A stretch of DNA of 8,579 nucleotides from Balneolales bacterium (GTDB taxonomy: Bacteria > Bacteroidota > Rhodothermia > Balneolales > Balneolaceae): positions 1 through 8,579 of the forward strand of contig JAURMN010000048.1 in the NCBI GenBank assembly GCA_030830725.1. The letters are read 5' to 3'. Under the pieces are notes generated by a model, which saw only the letters and a list, made by a program, of their open reading frames with translations, searched no databases and was not told the origin of the DNA. A program made the position numbers and the translations under genes. This document shows positions 7,801 to 8,579 of this stretch, piece by piece. Position 1 is the stretch's first letter. Each line of letters starts with the position of its first letter.

Positions 7801-8579
7801 CATCGAATTGATTGCGAAGCACAAGACTTACCATCCCCATCGTGTCTCCCGCGACTGTGGTGTCATCGGGTTGATCCACGAACTCAAGGCGAAGAATCGC
7901 AACCTCGACGATCAAGGTAAACTCTCGTTCCGTGGTTAGACCATTGGCATCTGTTGTACGTATTACAAAGGTGTATGATCCAGGCGTGGTTGGGGTTCCG
8001 GATATGACGCCCTCTTCACTTAGTGTTAGACCCTGCGGTAGAGACCCACTCTCCAGGCTCCATGTGTATGGACCTGTACCACCACTTGCTTCGAGCTGAG
8101 TGGTGTAGCCAGAACGTTTTTCAAGTCCATTAGGCAGGGTGTCGGTCAAAATCTCTACTCCAATTACCGTAATGTATACTTGTATTGTAGAGGAATTACC
8201 AGGGGCGTCTTCTGCCATTATGGTGAGCTGATACTTCCCTTTAGCGACCCGTTTAGTAAACGATAAGGCACCTGTTTGGGCTATGACCGCCAGTGCCTGA
8301 TCCTCTCCCCCAGTGATCGACCATGTCACCGCCTCATCAGCAGAAAAGATCGCAATGAGCGTATCGGTTTCCGGAATCGTAATGGATACAGATTTTTCTT
8401 GGGTTTCGGGATCAGTATCGATCGGGGTTCCCTCCGGTTCACTCACCGTAATCACAGGAGGGGTTTCATCCACGTCCGTTACCGTGATCGTCACCGTTTG
8501 TTCGGCTGTGTTGCCATCACCATCCGTAGCGCGAACCACGACTACATAGGTATTATTACCCGCTGTATCACCCTGATCC
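4880..8579 (-). CDS. Giant modular secreted/surface protein with T9SS sorting domain (5' partial)
   Basis: The frame is open to the right edge (last full codon 8576-8578), so the signal peptide and N-terminal modules lie outside; about 1232 residues are visible. Counting from the GTG at 8539, which is internal: residues 1-25 end a cadherin-like repeat (RATDGDGN...TVTDVDE); 26-127 form a second cadherin/HYR-like module; 128-213 a He_PIG Ig-like module (GGTGPYTWSL...LPQGLTL...GTPTTPGSYTF). Residues 214-576 hold poorly classified Ig-like modules, 577-675 a filamin-like repeat (DNGDGTYSTSYTP), and 680-780, 797-880, 896-992 and 1012-1125 invasin/Big_1-like modules with turns such as LDRYGNPV. Residues 1126-1219 are a T9SS type A sorting domain. 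Expected location is the cell surface or medium, reached through Sec and then T9SS, with a role in adhesion, matrix or stalk-like structure. The composition is rich in Asp, Glu, Thr, Ser and Val with no visible enzyme motif. It is followed within 16 bases by the PorV-OmpA gene, suggesting one transcript. Confidence 0.9.
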   Translation of the reverse strand, partial: DQGDTAGNNTYVVVVRATDGDGNTAEQTVTITVTDVDETPPVITVSEPEGTPIDTDPETQEKSVSITIPETDTLIAIFSADEAVTWSITGGEDQALAVIAQTGALSFTKRVAKGKYQLTIMAEDAPGNSSTIQVYITVIGVEILTDTLPNGLEKRSGYTTQLEASGGTGPYTWSLESGSLPQGLTLSEEGVISGTPTTPGSYTFVIRTTDANGLTTEREFTLIVEVAILRLEFVDQPDDTTVAGDTMGMVSLVLRNQFDELIEWYSDSIRITVTDSTGHEDSDTELFGSTVVVPAEGEIVYATLSVERAGFDYTLTASSEGVESAVSDPFSIVAAPAWSLSLFDLTGSKYSGNALDAVVNLDAEQREYLIESLAASQPELQGSRLPIMISVSDEFGNITSYSEGPLQVDLSTSSPTGRFYSRQTEAEPIDQTQIPVNIEGSVVYYEDTVSGFKTLTGDPTPPEGGRAITADEEEVYIRIVDGFEVIPGDFTMQAGSRKLLIIGLLDQDGEPVNAPYPGVVFRIDPARESARIYNSEVAVNPVNEVIILPSEQFVSIYYENDQASLDTVFYSAPSLSNPTQDHTVRVVAGPEATGTSAFEITDGYVGTPIPALITLKDAYRNPITGQAEEFTLSIENGPNTGALFTDVVDNGDGTYSTSYTPEVKGVDEVTVTYSAETFLQSPYQVSVLDREPSELRILAGDNQTGVILQALDTLLQVQVLDESNQPLEDVTVRFAITTIPENAQGGVLSQSDVLTNAEGQAVTSLTLGSLIGSYRVSASVVGLTPVVFSATARLDSVVVDPEDPGYSGPYVYSVDVSNYSPDVDEVVSVTAQLMDTLGNDVAFEGLEANWTSSDTMGIFGQPTSTTDEQGRITTSYQVSDVVGSRHTLFIASDPDITGQSQPIKVKGAKLDQYEITGQDTVMVGEKSELFTLTLLDSLGRVILAPEDLAFRITITQAQNAQVFTDQDGFATDNSRIFIPRGQSRATFKISQEVVGLKDLTAKLVLGVSRLPEDGKPVLFIAGAPDEFIKVSGDEQTGPTELALSEELRVQVLDRYGNPVASAPVEFSLGETPLQSKGMAFVPKTGSAQSASASEVIISTDSTGHAGVTFIFGDVAGPYQVFASLGAFSDLTFNLIATPDKFAIEQNYPNPFSSISTIPIQIPVDSKVTLELFDILGGRVRVLLDGEDMKAGRHLVQIDASMLSSAIYVTRMVAKATDGREFVGTISITVVNR
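4883..5164 (-). other. Type IX secretion C-terminal sorting domain (type A) of the giant protein
   Basis: The last 94 residues begin with KFAIEQNYPNPF, the hallmark of T9SS type A sorting domains. They continue with the expected beta-rich elements: a VTLELFDILGGRVRVL strand pair, an AGRHLVQID strand and an SSAIYVTRMVA strand. In known systems this domain guides the protein through the outer-membrane channel and is removed by PorU-type sortase as the cargo is attached. Departures from consensus: Ser-Ser after NPF instead of Asn-Pro, SSAIY in place of the usual SGVY, and no terminal K-x-x-K-M-V-L-type strand. Confidence 0.88.

Noticed and set aside
8537..8539. GTG at 8539 as the true start of the giant protein
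   Set aside because: The frame stays open to the edge, the codons before it read as a further part of the cadherin-like strand, and no signal peptide follows it.
7386..8549. Open frames on the + strand opposite the giant protein gene, such as 7386-7643, 7742-7939 and 8313-8549
   Set aside because: They are mirror images of the Thr/Val/Asp-rich modules on the - strand, with no domain, ribosome site or independent support.

Overview
The window looks like chromosomal DNA of a bacterium of the Bacteroidota/FCB group, plausibly a marine, environmental lineage of the Balneolota/Rhodothermota kind. This is inferred from a type IX secretion (T9SS) C-terminal sorting domain on a very large modular surface protein and a PorV/PorQ-type outer-membrane barrel encoded next to it. 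Base composition is roughly balanced. No RNA gene, transposase, CRISPR array or phage gene is visible. Coding density is high and no gene-free stretch exceeds 300 bases.

Left part, + strand (1-2627): the C-terminal half of a SulP-family anion transporter with a STAS domain (5' end outside the window) overlaps by four bases (ATGA) a small class I SAM-dependent methyltransferase. After 137 non-coding bases comes a complete AlkB-type membrane non-haem di-iron hydroxylase (alkane 1-monooxygenase family) with all three histidine boxes and the HYG motif. No rubredoxin or rubredoxin reductase is next to it.

Right part, - strand (2707-8579): a two-gene unit read right to left. The first gene is the 3' part of a giant secreted protein made of cadherin-like, He_PIG, filamin-like and invasin/Big_1-like modules, ending in a T9SS type A sorting domain. 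Its 5' end lies beyond base 8579. Sixteen bases after its stop, behind a near-perfect Shine-Dalgarno sequence, starts a 718-residue protein. That protein joins a signal peptide, a PorV-like beta-barrel, a Pro-rich linker, an intact OmpA-type peptidoglycan-binding domain and a second, degenerate OmpA-like domain.

The two - strand genes are the most interesting content. A T9SS cargo is followed immediately by a PorV-like barrel fused to a peptidoglycan anchor, which suggests a dedicated cargo-and-docking/export pair. The link between the two products is inference from gene order and known T9SS biology. The domain assignments are by eye, without database searches.
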